DNA from: Limnoperna fortunei
Lineage: Eukaryota > Mollusca > Bivalvia > Mytilida > Modiolidae
DNA length: 64,000 nucleotides
NCBI GenBank assembly: GCA_944474755.1
Contig: OX104117.1
Coordinates: 59,883,522 to 59,947,521, forward strand
Direction of reading: 5' to 3'
This document shows positions 45,181 through 57,289 of the stretch, one piece after another. A program made the translations under genes and the position numbers. The notes beneath the pieces are model-generated. The model saw nothing but the letters and a program-made list of their open reading frames with translations. It searched no databases and was not told the origin of the DNA. Position 1 is the stretch's first letter; the number at the start of each line of letters is the position of its first letter.

Positions 45181-46618
45181 TGAACTGGAAAGATATTCAA
45201 ACTGTAACTCATCATGGTTGACACAAATATTATGTATCAGCTTAGTATCTGCAAGTGTTTACAAAAATGGAGTATAACTAACAGAACTGACAGTGAGAGT
45301 TCAAAGCTTTACACACCTGCAGTAGGGGACTTATAACATCGGAATAGTATACACAATTAGGAATTATTTTGTTTTTTTTAATTTTTGATACAGCATTGTA
45401 GACACAACATAGCATTTTAATCCCGACCTTCGATCATTAAAAGCTACGCTAACCTATAGCGCTATCACACAAAGACATAGTATGTACCAGGATAAAAATA
45501 ATCTCCCTTTATTATTAACTTCAGTAACTGCAATACCAAAAGTATTTATTATTACTTGAAAAATTAATTTCATTTCAGCATCATTTTTATATTAAGTTTT
45601 TATTCAACATGAATATTGACATTCTTTTTGCGAAATCATGTTCATTCATGGTAAGTACACTTGAAAATATTTCTTCCTCAACCCATCCTTAGCAACAGTT
45701 GTGAATACAAATATATTGCCACCCATAAATGAGGTTTTATTTCTGTCTGTGCCAGGTTTTTAAATTTAAAAGCAACATTAACTTTTAACAAAATTTTCTG
45801 TTGTATCAGTTAAACAAAAGATCTTCATAAAACATATTTTCATATTCCAATAACATGCTATGTCTAAAATAGCTCAAAAAGCTTGAAAAACCTCCAAATA
45901 GGCTGCACTTTGTTGGAAATAGCTCAGAAAAAAGCTTGGAAAATTTTGTTTCTTGCTTAGTCTGATTTTTTCCAGCTATAGTTTGCCTCATAGCTAGATA
46001 CTTTTTAGTGGAAGATTGCATGTAAATTGTGTATTATTGCCACTGAGTTTTTTTTTAAATAAAAAAATTGTCAATGGGGATTCCATAAATTATTGCTTAC
46101 TTCAAAGAATGTTTTTTTTACAACTGAATTATTAAAAATTAAATATATATAAAATTAACAGTTGACATTTGTTTACTTGTCAAGCTCTTGACTTTGTTGC
46201 TTCTGCTTAATACAGATGCAATACAAAAACCTGTTATTGAATTCGCATGTCTGTTTTCTATTATTTATGTTATCCTGGAAGAAATATAATATTAAAAATA
46301 ACATGCTTTCCACAGTAAAAGATGAATCAGTCAAAAATATATAATGTACAATATAAATACATGGATGCTAATTTCTAATTCCAAATCTGTGCAATGGGAA
46401 ACCCCAAATATCATTCCGACCAAAATGTTAAATATCATTTCCCCTGCTAAAACAAGGTAAAAATTAACAAATGTATTTCTTTAAAATTGGATATGTTTAA
46501 AGTTGGTCTTGTTGGTCTTGATATACAGATAAATCCATTGGATATCTTTGTGAGCGAGTTGGTTTTGTTGACTATTGAGTAAATGTTGTTTTTATTATTT
46601 CTTTTCATTATATTGAAT
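45181..46618. other. Non-coding, no gene
   Basis: Contains a reversed single copy of the 33.5-kb repeat at about 46394-46444. Otherwise featureless. Confidence 0.5.
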
Positions 46619-46619
46619 T

Positions 46620-46778
46620 TAAAATATAAGAATTGTTTTCAATTGTTGGTTTATAGATTGACAACTTTGGGTGGGTTTACGTTGTACATAAACTGCTTTG
46701 TGGTTTATTGGCGTAAACCGACCCAATGTCGTCGATATCCAATAATCTAACCAGCAATTGAAAACAATCCTTAAATAA
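46620..46778. repeat. Snapback hairpin of about 155 bp
   Basis: AAGAATTGTTTTCAATTGTTGG on the left pairs with CCAGCAATTGAAAACAATCCTT on the right. The inner GGGTGGGTTTACG pairs with CGTAAACCGACCC. MITE-like. Confidence 0.75.
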
Positions 46779-46889
46779 ATTTTGTTACAAACCTCAACCA
46801 GAAGTAATCTTGACCAATAGAATAAACATATTTCTAAATATGCAAATCAGATTAGAATTATTATAAGATTAAATACCATTTTCAATGAA

Positions 46890-47040
46890 TTTTTAGCTCA
46901 TCTGGACCTGTGAGCTTTGCCATCACTTGGCGTCCGTCGTCTGTTGTGTTGTCCATTGTAAACTTTTTCAAAAATCTTTTCCTCTGAAACCATTGGGCAA
47001 ATTATTTTCAAACTTTGCCACAATCATCCTTAGGGTATTA
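46890..47040 (+). mobile_element. Fragment of a widespread 'AGCTCACCTGG' bivalve repeat
   Basis: AGCTCATCTGGACCTGTGAGCT, then TTGGCGTCCGTCGTC, then GTAAACTTTTTCAAAAATC, with a hairpin-forming head. I recognise this arrangement as a common bivalve repeat, probably Helentron-like, but only the 5' part is here. AGGTGAGCTAAC at about 63858 is a tiny reversed end of the same kind. Confidence 0.5.
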
Positions 47041-50000
47041 TTATTATTATTAGTAGTATTATTATTTAGAAAATATTAAAGTACAAAAGTCAGAAAATTT
47101 TCCAAGCTATAAAATGATTAATTTTCCAAGCATGAAACAATCCAATTTCCATGTTAATTCTTTGCTGAAAATATTTTAAGTCAACATTCCAAGCAAAAAC
47201 AGGACAATATCGAAAAGACCAAGCCAATTATGTGTTTTAAAACATAAATCTCAAGTCTTTTAGTCTTTTGCGCACAATAATTTGTAATTGTAAGTTAAAC
47301 AGAATGTAGAAAGCCTTGATTTCTGAGCATAGGGCGGAATTTCCAGCTAAGGGAACATTGAATAATATATGTTTATGAACACCATATTACAAATTCTAAA
47401 CTTGCCAGTGGGTCAGATTAGCATTTGTGACAGGAAGGTCATGGACCTTATGGTAACAAAAAACTCAATTTTCATTATGTCAGATTTTAACACAGAAGCA
47501 AAACAAGATCATGACCGTCCACAAATCAGTTTTAAACAATGTCATGTAAAAAGGGGTAAAAATTAACTTATGTAGCTACAAGCAAGTTATTGCTTGTGGC
47601 AAAAATTGTTACAAGCAATGTGTACAAATTGTGTAAATCTTAGAGGCTTTTAAAGGAGTTTTTCTTTCCATAAATTAATGTTATTAAAACTCTGAACTTG
47701 TTATGATAAAGAGTATGCTTGAAGTCTTGTTTTGGATTATTACAACAATGAATGTTTTTTTTATTTAAAATAAACAATAAAATTTATGTTAGTAGACAAG
47801 TTTATTGAATTATAAAGTAGAACTAGAGTAGAAGTAATAAATTGCATTAATCTGTAATATATATTATATATTCAATGGAAAATGCACTTTCAAAAATTTA
47901 ATTGAAATTAAAAATTTAATAAGTGACTGCTAATCTACAAATTTTTATCGTGTTTTAATCTTTGCCGTTATTATTTCAACACGACCATTGTATTTGCAAT
48001 CTCCAACACCAGGTTCATATCTGTTCTAGAGATCGCTTTATCTTCTTTCGCTTTGAACTGGTTTTCACTAATATTTTAGTCAAACCCAAATTGTCACTGA
48101 TGAGTCTTGATTAAAAGAAATGCACATCTGTTGTAGTAAATTCAATCAACCTTTGTATCTTTGATGACATTGTATTATTTTATGTACAAGAAAAAGTAAG
48201 GCAGGAACGAGCTTAGAATTGTTAAAAATAGTGGTTCAACATCATATATGTGATAATACAACGATTTTATGCCGCAAATGGCAATACAAATTGTTCTCTC
48301 TTCCAGATCAGAATCGTCAATATGCAACTTTACTAAAAGTTATACACATTTAAAATTGTGATTGTAATCACATTTTTGAAGTGGCAAAACTTGAATTTGA
48401 GATGTGTTCTTAAATTTTCACGTAGAATCTGAAAATACCTGTTAGCATCTTTTAATTTCATACCTTCGTGACACCCACTGTGAAAAACATAAACAAGGAT
48501 GTAAATATTTGAATCAGATATTTTTTAATTTGGCTTAAACCCAAAAAATCCAAGGTCCGTCTTTTTTAGCCAATAATTATGATCAGAGATCAAAGAGGTC
48601 CAGGACCTCTGACAACAGCTAATTTGAAACACTGATTGCAAGTAAGAATGCTGTACATTCCTAAAATTTTGGCAGCAGTAACATGGCAGCAACGAACATT
48701 ACCATTAAAAACAATTTTTAAACAATATAGTTATGTTTTATACAATTATGTTCTAAATGCTATATTCTTTTGCCTACTGCTTGATTTCTGCAATCGATTA
48801 AACGGTTTGGCCATCTCTGCAATGGTGCAAGATATACAATGTATAAAGTTAGATTTATAGTTTTGGACAATTTGCTCCCAATTACGTCTTCATAATAACC
48901 TTATATTTATTAAACACTATTAAATGCAAACGACAGCAGATATACTGAAACAGTATATTGGTGTTTTCAGTACTTTATTGAAGCATGTAATTAATTTAAA
49001 GTTCAACTGTAAGCAAATCTTAAAGTAACATTTATATGTTATGCATTTTATTCAAAAATACAGTTTGTAGTTTTGTAAATTTAACTTTCAAATGGGCTTT
49101 ACTTACGTAATAAAAAGGCTATTTTTGTATTGAATCATGTGCATGTTAAACATGTAAATATACTTGTATGCTGAGTTCAAGACAAAATTAGTAAATAAAC
49201 TTAATGTATCCACAGACATGTTGGTTACAATTTTCATAACAAACATGTGTCACCATTTGATCCTACCCTGATCCTTCTTTACTATTTTTCCTCATGGAAT
49301 AGTTTAATGCTTTCTTAAATGTTAGCACAACACTACATCACAGAATAGTCTAACCCAGCTTGGTTCAATTTTTTTTGTATGATGTCATATAGACAGTAGA
49401 TATCATTATGCAGTAAGCAAATTTGGCATGAGTAAAGTTACTTGCAAAAAAATGGTTACATACGTGTGAGAATGAATTTCGCTTTTATGATTAAAGCGTG
49501 TGATGTATTAATCCTCATTATAATCATAATAAGTGTCAGTGCAATCATACATGTATAAAAACTATTATTTAGGCACTATATGCCCAGATCATATATTTCT
49601 CGTAATGGACATGTCATTATTAGGTTGCAAAAATCAGTATATATACTGAATAGTATATACTTTTTATAAATTGTCAACACAGTTTGCATGTAGACTATGT
49701 ACAGTATACATTTTCAGAATTTCACACACATAATTGTAATCGTTTTCAATTAAAGATGTTAAACTAGGGTGCCAATTTGTTTGTTACGGAAGTTAGAGTA
49801 TACCTTACACAATTGTCAAAAAAATATTCTGACTTAAGAAATCCATTTAATTTGCATTATCAGACTACGTAAAGTATAAATGATTGATGAGATATAGATT
49901 ACAAGATACTAATTGGTTGTTTGCATAAACATTGAATAATCAATAGTAAAAAAAAATTAAGAACATCATACAACACAATGAGGCCAAAATTAAAATATTG

Positions 50001-50378
50001 TTTGTTTGCCCAAAGGAGACTGACCCGAAAAATACCCGCCGCTTCAAATTCTTTTATTGCCGTTTTTCACGAGAAATTTTTTTTTTATTTTTTGCGTGCC
50101 CACACCGTAATCTTATGTAGTTTATGTAGCTTATAATTTGTTCCTGCGCTTGAAGCAACGAGGCAAAAAAGACGCAAATTTAAAAATCAATAATTCTCGG
50201 GATTTTACGTTGTGTTTATGAAATGTACAACATGTGATAATTGCAGACAGCTTTTTATGCTGTCATCGTCTGTTGTTTTAAAGATTAACTCAGGGATCAC
50301 CAAACTTTGTAACCCTACTGGAACCTGAAGTGCTACGGCACGGCAAAAGCAACGCGGTTATTTCCCTTGATTACATGA
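47041..50378. other. Non-coding, no feature recognised
   Basis: Over 3 kb of AT-rich sequence. The few frames above 60 codons lack domain-like composition. Confidence 0.5.
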
Positions 50379-50380
50379 CA

Positions 50381-50475
50381 TTTCATCCCATAACCAAGAC
50401 GGACCATAACCAAATCGGACCATAGCCAAAACGGACTATACCAAAGCGGACCATAGCCAAAACGGACCATCAGAA
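50381..50475. repeat. Minisatellite, about 17-bp unit x5
   Basis: Unit CGGACCATAGCCAAAA with variants (CGGACCATAACCAAAT, CGGACTATACCAAAG). Confidence 0.85.
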
Positions 50476-50590
50476 AAAATGGCAATAAAAAAATTAATGT
50501 GTTATTGTAATTTTGCTTAGTTTCTCTTTATAATGTGTTTCAACATTTGAATTTGGTTTTTTTTTGTAAATTTGTGTTATCTAACTATTT

Positions 50591-50850
50591 TTGTTTGTTA
50601 AATGGTGTTTTACACCACTTTCAGCAATGTTTGGGCTATTTCATGAAATCCAGTTTTTATTGGGGTAGGAAGAGGGAGTACCCCGAGAAAACCCCCCGAC
50701 CATCTGTAGGAAAACTGGCAATCTTTGACAATTAAGAATAGAATAGGGTCCACCCTGCAGACAGTGAGACTTGAACCCACAACCTCAGAGTTGACAGACC
50801 ATGTGATCATTAGTAGTCATACTACCTTAACCACTCTGCCACTGAGGCTC
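50591..50850 (-). mobile_element. Full-length tRNA-derived SINE, minus strand
   Basis: Reversed order: tail TTAAATGGTGTTTTACACCAC, TTTTTATTGGGGTAGGAAG, central GTAGGAAAACTGGCAATC, B-box complement GTGAGACTTGAACCCAC, A-box complement CCACTCTGCCACTGAGGC. It is moderately diverged from the 58-kb copy. Confidence 0.85.
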
Positions 50851-51017
50851 CTGTTAAGAATAAGATAGTTTGAGCATATACTACATATTCAAATAATATC
50901 AATTATTTACATTTTTGAATTTGATTGGTAAGCGTTATTTTAAATTATTATACATGTATAAAGTGTATCTGACATGTATATCTGTAACGTTGATTATTTT
51001 GTGGATATTTCATCACA

Positions 51018-51665
51018 AGTGTGGACACCGAAAAATGTCTCGCATGCATTCCGCATCAGAGAAATGAAAAAAATTACGTCACAAGCATTACTTAAATAGC
51101 ATTAAATTGTTATCATTTAAAATATACAATGCATGGTTAAACTTGAACGTAGTCACTGGACCATGAAATTGAGGTCAAGGTCAGGTGACACCTGCCGGAC
51201 AGTCATGTACTCTTAAGCAGCAACCTGTATATCAATTATTGTCATCCTACCAGGAACAGTTACAGTGGATCTGCCCTTATAAAAAAATTTTAACGTAGTG
51301 GTTTGACCGTGAAATTGAGATCAAAGTCAGGTGACACCTGCCAGACAGTCATGTACTCTTCTGAGCAGCAACCTGTATACCAGATATTGTCACCCTACCA
51401 TACATAGTTGTAGAGGAACTGCCCTAATACAAAAACTTTAACGTAGTCACTGGACCATGAAATTGAGGTCAAGGTCAGGTGACACCTACCAGAAAGTCAT
51501 GTACTATTCGTCAGCAACCTATATACCAAATATTGTCACCCTACCATGCATAGTTACAGAGGACCTACCTTAATACAAAAACTTTGACATAGTCGCTGGA
51601 CTGTGAAATTGAGGTCAAGGTAAGGTGACAGGTGACTGACTGGCAAGTACTCACCATAAGCTACC
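51018..51665. repeat. 146-bp tandem monomers, family A (51-kb copy)
   Basis: Head CAAGTGTGGACACCGAAAAATG, then four monomers. GAGGTCAAGG-type boxes lie at 51171, 51317, 51465 and 51611, a spacing of 146-148 bp. It ends in non-repeat sequence without a visible terminal hairpin. Confidence 0.8.
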
Positions 51666-52147
51666 ACTGGATCTAGGGCATAGGCTTACTCCGGATTCCC
51701 ATAAAATAAAATGTTTCGCCTCCAACGACTATCTTTGTCTGTGCCATTATAGAACACAATTTAAGGCTGTGCTTTCATTTGACTTCCATCTCATATTACC
51801 ACTCTATTTTGCAAATCAGAACAGTTTTTCTTTTCATTGGCAACATCACTTTATTATCATTTCAAATGATATTCGTGACCTTTAACAACAATTACTTAAC
51901 TTAGAACAAAACATATTAAGTCATAACCTTGATGCATGTAATGAAAAGCCATAAAATAACTTTTGTCATAGCTAGTTTTTGTACTCTGTACGTACCAGTG
52001 AAAAAAACAAACTAATACACTGGTTACAAGTCACCAGATATTTCCATTTCTTTTTCTTTAGAAAGACCTGTTATGGATGTCAGAGGTTAAGAATGTCAGA
52101 AAAACTCATTAATTTTTGAAAAAAATTAATAAGATGAATATGGATTA

Positions 52148-52590
52148 GTACAAGTATGGACTGTGAGCTAATGCTCACACCAGCTGTCACAAAAATTGTG
52201 CATATATGTCAATTAACTATGTGTAAAAATCTAAGTATTAGGTAAATAGGAAGTAGATGTGCAAGGATCATGAAATCGCTTTACACCTTGTGGTACTGTA
52301 GGATAAAGCAATATGCTAAATTATCAGGCTTCTGCATGCTATTGTTGCTGAGGAAACTGCAACGGAAATTTTGTATGAATGTCGACTAAGTTTAAAAATC
52401 TAAGTATTTGGTAAACAGGAAGTAGAAAACCAAGCAGCATAAAGTCGCTATAAACCATATCATACTATACCATAAAGCAACATGCAAAATAACAGGCTTC
52501 TGCATTGAATATTTGCTTAGAAAAAATGACAGAAATTTGTGTTATGGACGGACGGACAAGGGTAAAAAAAGAAGCGTAGTATAATAAGTA
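52148..52590. mobile_element. Pearl/Helentron-like element with two 169-bp monomers
   Basis: Head ACAAGTATGGACTGTGAGC with a GAGCTAATGCTC hairpin. Monomers start near AAAATCTAAGTATT (52225 and 52394). GGACGGACGGAC follows at about 52549. The GC-rich terminal hairpin is lost or eroded. Confidence 0.6.
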
Positions 52591-52629
52591 GTTATTATTC
52601 TATATTCTACTAAGTCACCAACTCTTCAT

Positions 52630-52880
52630 TCATGTGACTGTGAAATTGAGGTCAAGGTCAGATGACACCTACCAGACAGTCATTTACTAGTCATCAGCAA
52701 CCTATACACCAAATATTGTCATCCTACCATGCGTAGTTACAGAGGAACTGTCGTAACCCAAAAACTTTAACGTAGTCGCTGGACTGTGAAATTGAGGTCA
52801 AGGTCAGCTGACACCTACCAGACAGTCATGTACAAGTCATCAGCAACCTATACACCAAATATTGTCATACTACCATGCGT
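52630..52880. repeat. 146-bp tandem monomers, family A (52.6-kb copy)
   Basis: GAGGTCAAGG boxes at 52648 and 52794, with the same CCATGCGTAGTTA segments. It may be the far half of the 51-kb array, separated from it by later insertions. Confidence 0.7.
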
Positions 52881-52904
52881 AGTTATGAAAGTAATGATTA
52901 TTTA

Positions 52905-54120
52905 TTAAAAACTAACTTTTAAAATAGAAAAAATATTTGTAAAATGAAAATTAGCGATCACTTTCTTGAAATAGAAAGAGGTCGTTATAAAAAACTAAAA
53001 CAAAATGATAGATTACGTCAAATGTGCAGCATGAATGTCATTGAAGATGAAATCCACTACTTTTTCCATTGCCCTAAATACAACGACATAAGTAAAGAAT
53101 TCTTCAAAGATATTTGTAAAAGAAATGAACATATGTTGAGTTAATGTCCTTTTCAAGTCATTTGCAGTATGTTGCACTATTTATAACTAGACAAAGTCGA
53201 TCTAGCGATCGCTGATACCCCCGCTTTTGTGAAAATTCTCTAACGTTTTTCGTGGATTGTGACCTTGAAATTGGATGGATTTCCACCAAAATCAATAGGC
53301 TTCTTACCAACAAAATATATAAGAATATTTTACAGTTTCATTAAAATCGGATGAAAACTTTTTGAGTTATTTTCCGGAAACAACTTTTGTAAAAATTTCT
53401 AACATTTTTCATGGACTGTGACCTTGAAATTTGACAGATTTCCCCCAAAATCAATAGGCTTCTTACCAACCTGATATATAACAATATCCCAAAGTTTCAT
53501 TCAAATCACATGCAAACTTTTTGAGTTATCATCCGGAAACAACTTTTTTGTAAAAAATTCTAACGTTTTTCGTGGACTGCGACCTTGAAATTTGATGGAT
53601 TTCCCCCAAAATCAAAAGGCTTTTTACCAACCTGATATATAACAATATCCCAAAGTTTCATTCAAATCGGATGCAAACTTTTTGAGTTATTGTCCGGAAA
53701 CAACTTTTATGTTAAAATTTCTAATGTTTTTCGTGGACTGTGACCTTGAAATTTGACGGATTTCCCCCAAAATCGATAGACTTCTTACCAACCTGATATA
53801 TAACAATATCCCAAAGTTTCATTCAAATCGGATGTAAACTTTTTGAATTATCATCCGGAAACCAAATGTGGACGGACGGACGGACGGACGGAGTGAGGAC
53901 CACTATATACCCCCGACTCTGTCGAGCGGGGGATATAAAAAAGTCGTTAATACTGAGGAAAGTGGACTCTGTTACTGCATCATTTGGATTTAACAATAGT
54001 TAATAATTTCTTATAAAATTTATATCTGTTTATTGTTTGTGTATAATTGTGTAACTGTATTGCCATCAAGCCCTTGGGGTATAAATGTGCTAATAAATAA
54101 ATATTAATATTAATAATTTA
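52905..54120 (+). pseudogene. LINE C-terminal fragment split by an insertion
   Basis: The plus frame reads ICKMKISDHFLEIERGRYKK, CSMNVIEDEIHYFFHCPKYN, ending at 53144, a C-terminal Cys/His region typical of bivalve non-LTR elements. After a frame change, SFSSHLQYVALFI leads to about 53185. Beyond the inserted element, KKSLILRKVDS (about 53938-53975) continues the sense. The 3' end has CATCAAGCCCTTGGGGTATAAATGTGC and an AATAAATAAATATTAAT tail (54066-54115). 5'-truncated at about 52.9 kb. Confidence 0.65.
53186..53935. mobile_element. Pearl/Helentron-like element inserted in the LINE fragment
   Basis: The 5' piece carries a GCGATC hairpin and GATACCCCCGC. Four monomers of about 160 bp follow (TAACGTTTTTCGTGGA boxes at 53241, 53400, 53561 and 53722), then (GACG)n at about 53873-53891. 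A terminal hairpin closes it: ACCCCCGACTCTGTCGAGCGGGGG. Inverted ends GATACCCCCG / CGGGGGATAT. No transposase. Confidence 0.75.
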
Positions 54121-54125
54121 TGATA

Positions 54126-55385
54126 GGTTCTTATTCTTTGACTAATTTCAACTTATAAATGAGAGTAGTAACTTCAAATTTTGCTTTTCGTGCTGGTCCA
54201 GATTCTTGGTACAGATGTTGTTGACAGTTTGGTGACAACAATTTGAAATCCAACACAAAGATAAATTCTATGCTAATGCTATTTGAATCAAACTTTTGTT
54301 CGCAAAAACAACATCAAAATTTCATATTAAAACTGTGCTTTTTCCAAATCAACACAAAACAATTGCATTTGCTGGTACATTTTCGGCCCCAGTGAGAAAA
54401 AATGTTTGTAAAGAAATGATAGGTTATACATATATAGATATATGTGTTATAACTACAGTTAAAATGATGAAAGCATAACAACATTTTTTTATCGTCATTG
54501 CACAACTAAAATTTAATGGACACAGACAACTATGACTGCAAAAAGAAGGCAGATTTTCTGGAATTACTGTATCATCTCTCAAAACTGCAAAAGCTACTAA
54601 ATTTCATAAGACACATATCACTCTTCAACTCTTTCCTATAATCTCCATACATATAGAGTTGAACATTTGAACAGAGAGCTACAAAATTATTTTAACTAAA
54701 TGGTGACAGAATCAAACATGTGATATGCAACTTCATGGCCAAACTTTGGATATGTACATATAAATACATTCTTTTCTTTACCAGTTTAATATGTAAGTGG
54801 TAAGTGGATTAGGCAATCGTGAATAGACAAGTATTATCGACATGCTTCTTTGGTACCTAAAATCTGGCGACAACAAAACACCAGTTTATTGAGAATGTTT
54901 GTTTACACCAAATTTATTCTTAATTGCAAAGCAAAAATCGGTAATATCTGCAATATCTGTTGTCAATTTCTATCTACAAAGCTCTACAGAAGATAGTTAT
55001 CATGGTTGTCTCAACAAAACAATTTTATGTGCCATGGAGTGTAATCTGATATTTTTTTCCACCTACATTTTGATCTTCCTCTGGGATTCTGTGCCCCATC
55101 TTTCTTGCTTTTAAGATTTCATGTTGTTTTCACAGAAACCTTATCAAATAGTTATACTAGTCCTAGTTTTTATAAGCATATTTCTTTAACATTAGACAGT
55201 ATCTACTGTTTTGAAGAATTCAAATTTCCAACTTTAGAACTTTTGAATTTTGTGCATATATAGAAAGAGAAAATGCTCCTTCTCTATCCACAAAATTAAA
55301 AAAATATAAATTTTCATATTAGAATGGGAAATAATTCATGCCTGCCAATATTTGTTTGGATATTACAAATGCAAAGGCTCACACC
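54126..55385. other. Non-coding, no feature recognised
   Basis: AT-rich, with chance frames only. Confidence 0.5.
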
Positions 55386-55387
55386 TG

Positions 55388-55890
55388 TGGTTATAGCTCC
55401 TTTTTATGGATGGAGCTACAAAGAGGTCCCAGTACTCATTATAGAGCAAAACCTCTCTAAGGATTTATGCATATTTTCTGCTATTAAACTGCTGTCTTTA
55501 TTAAATAAATACTTGTTCCTTTCTTAGCCATTCAGCTGACAATGTCTAATTAAATCATTTTAACATGTTTCTTATTCATGGCATTGTTGACAAAATTGAA
55601 ATTGTGGAGTGTAGAATCATATTGGTAAAAATTTGATCCCAGATAATGTAATGAATCCGGAAAAATTGATCCGAATTGAACATTTTTTACCAAATCGATT
55701 CAGAATTTATTCAAAAGACATTAAAAAGTCTGTAGCATTTGAGAGAAACAGTTTAATAGCTGATTATACAATGTATGCATTAAACCTCCAGGTGTAAATC
55801 TCCCCCCCCCCCCCCCCCCCCCCCACCTGCTCCATTACGACTTATGGGACCTTATTGTAGCTCCGTCCATAAAAAAGGAGCTACATTATT
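55388..55890. mobile_element. TIR element whose ends are themselves hairpins
   Basis: TAGCTCCTTTTTATGGATGG (about 55394-55413), running into GAGCTACAAAGAGGTCCC on the left, is inverted at 55845-55884 on the right. Each end contains TAGCTCC...GGAGCTA, so each can fold alone. The interior has no gene. A C22 run (about 55802-55824) lies next to the right end. Confidence 0.6.
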
Positions 55891-55891
55891 G

Positions 55892-56270
55892 TAGATAACT
55901 TGTGGTAAACTATTCACGAATACAATGCCTTCTTATAATTAAATAATCAATACAATGACAGCCATGAATTATTTCTTAATTTCTACAGTAACACAATTTT
56001 ATATGTCAAGTTATTTGTTGGAGGACTTTTCCTTTTGTCCTATCTGATCTAAATTATGGAAGATCCGAAGTAAGGTGGCGATAGATATTCATATTTGTCC
56101 TCTCAAGACAAGGTACCCCTATTACATTTCTTTTCTGTTGACATTTTTAAGTTATTTGAACAGGGATCCTCTCAACACCTCAAATTGTAAAATGTACTCG
56201 TAATTTCAGTACTGGACGCACCATTCCAAAATCTAATGTGTCCCTTGGTTTCAGTTATCATGATGATAAG
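55892..56270. other. Non-coding, no feature recognised
   Basis: AT-rich, nothing supported. Confidence 0.5.
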
Positions 56271-56271
56271 A

Positions 56272-56515
56272 ATACAAATTTCCGTCTTGTCATTATCCAT
56301 TCATATTTTATCTATTATATGAGATTCTTCACATGTAACAATTATGGTGGCGGAAAAACTGCTTTCTTAATTAATTAGGATGTTAATGAACATTACTAAA
56401 AATTTCCTTCTTGTCAATCCATCAATATTTTATCTGTTCGTGCGATTCTCCACAGGTAACAATTAGGGTTGCAGAAAAAGCTTTTTTAATTAATTAGTAT
56501 GTTACTTGAACAATA
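56272..56515. repeat. Tandem duplication, about 125 bp x2
   Basis: TTTCCxTCTTGTCA...ATTTTATCT...GCGATTCTxCACA-like segments, then AATTAATTAGxATGTTA, repeat at about 56280 and 56402 with about 80% identity by eye. Confidence 0.65.
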
Positions 56516-57183
56516 AACCTGTCAGTCTTGATGTTAATTCTTGCAGTTAAAATTAAACAATGGCAATAGTGAATACTTGCTCACTTCAGAAACCAAACAG
56601 GTAATTATGATACAAGGTCAAATTTAGCATAAAAAAGTATAACGATTTTTGGATATGAAATGAAAACTGCGTCATTCCTAGTTGTCTGTTCAACTTTACT
56701 GTTAAATTTTTGTAATCAGATTGTAGAGTTTTCTAAATTAGGAACAATAATTAATAATAAGTTTTAATTTATATTTCTGAGATGCACACATGCCGTATAT
56801 GAAAACAGATTGGATCAGTGTTTTAAAGGAACCAATGTTCTCTGGAGGAAAAATGAATAATGAGTTGTTTGGAAGTCAGCATTATTTAAGTGTTCACATC
56901 TGAATTACTTGAACATTTAGTTCAAAGATGACTACACAAGACACTCTCTATTATGGGAAAACTCCAGCATGTTTTAAGTAATGATTACTTGAATAATCAT
57001 TTGTGCAAAGACTGACAAACTCAATCACTACTAATTAAGAATTGCAAGACATAGGATATAAACTATTTAAAAGCCATCAACTGGATTGTTCAAACAAAAA
57101 TATAGATGTATGCAAGCACCTAGCTGAACTCGTCTACAATATTTGAAACTTAGTAATTTTAAGCAACATTCTTTAACCTTATA

Positions 57184-57288
57184 TGATAATTATAGATTAT
57201 TACATGGTCATTCCCATATTGGCTTTAGCCCAAGGGCTGATACCACGGCCAATATTGAAATGACCATGTAGCAATCTATTTATCAAAT
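57184..57288. repeat. Snapback hairpin of about 105 bp
   Basis: GATAATTATAGATTATTACATGGTCATT...ATATTGGC pairs with GCCAATATTGAAATGACCATGTAGC...TTTATC. The loop contains GCCCAAGGGC. MITE-like. Confidence 0.75.
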
Positions 57289-57289
57289 A

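Noticed and set aside
55802..55824. C22 homopolymer
   Set aside because: Simple slippage tract. Noted only because it sits at an element end.
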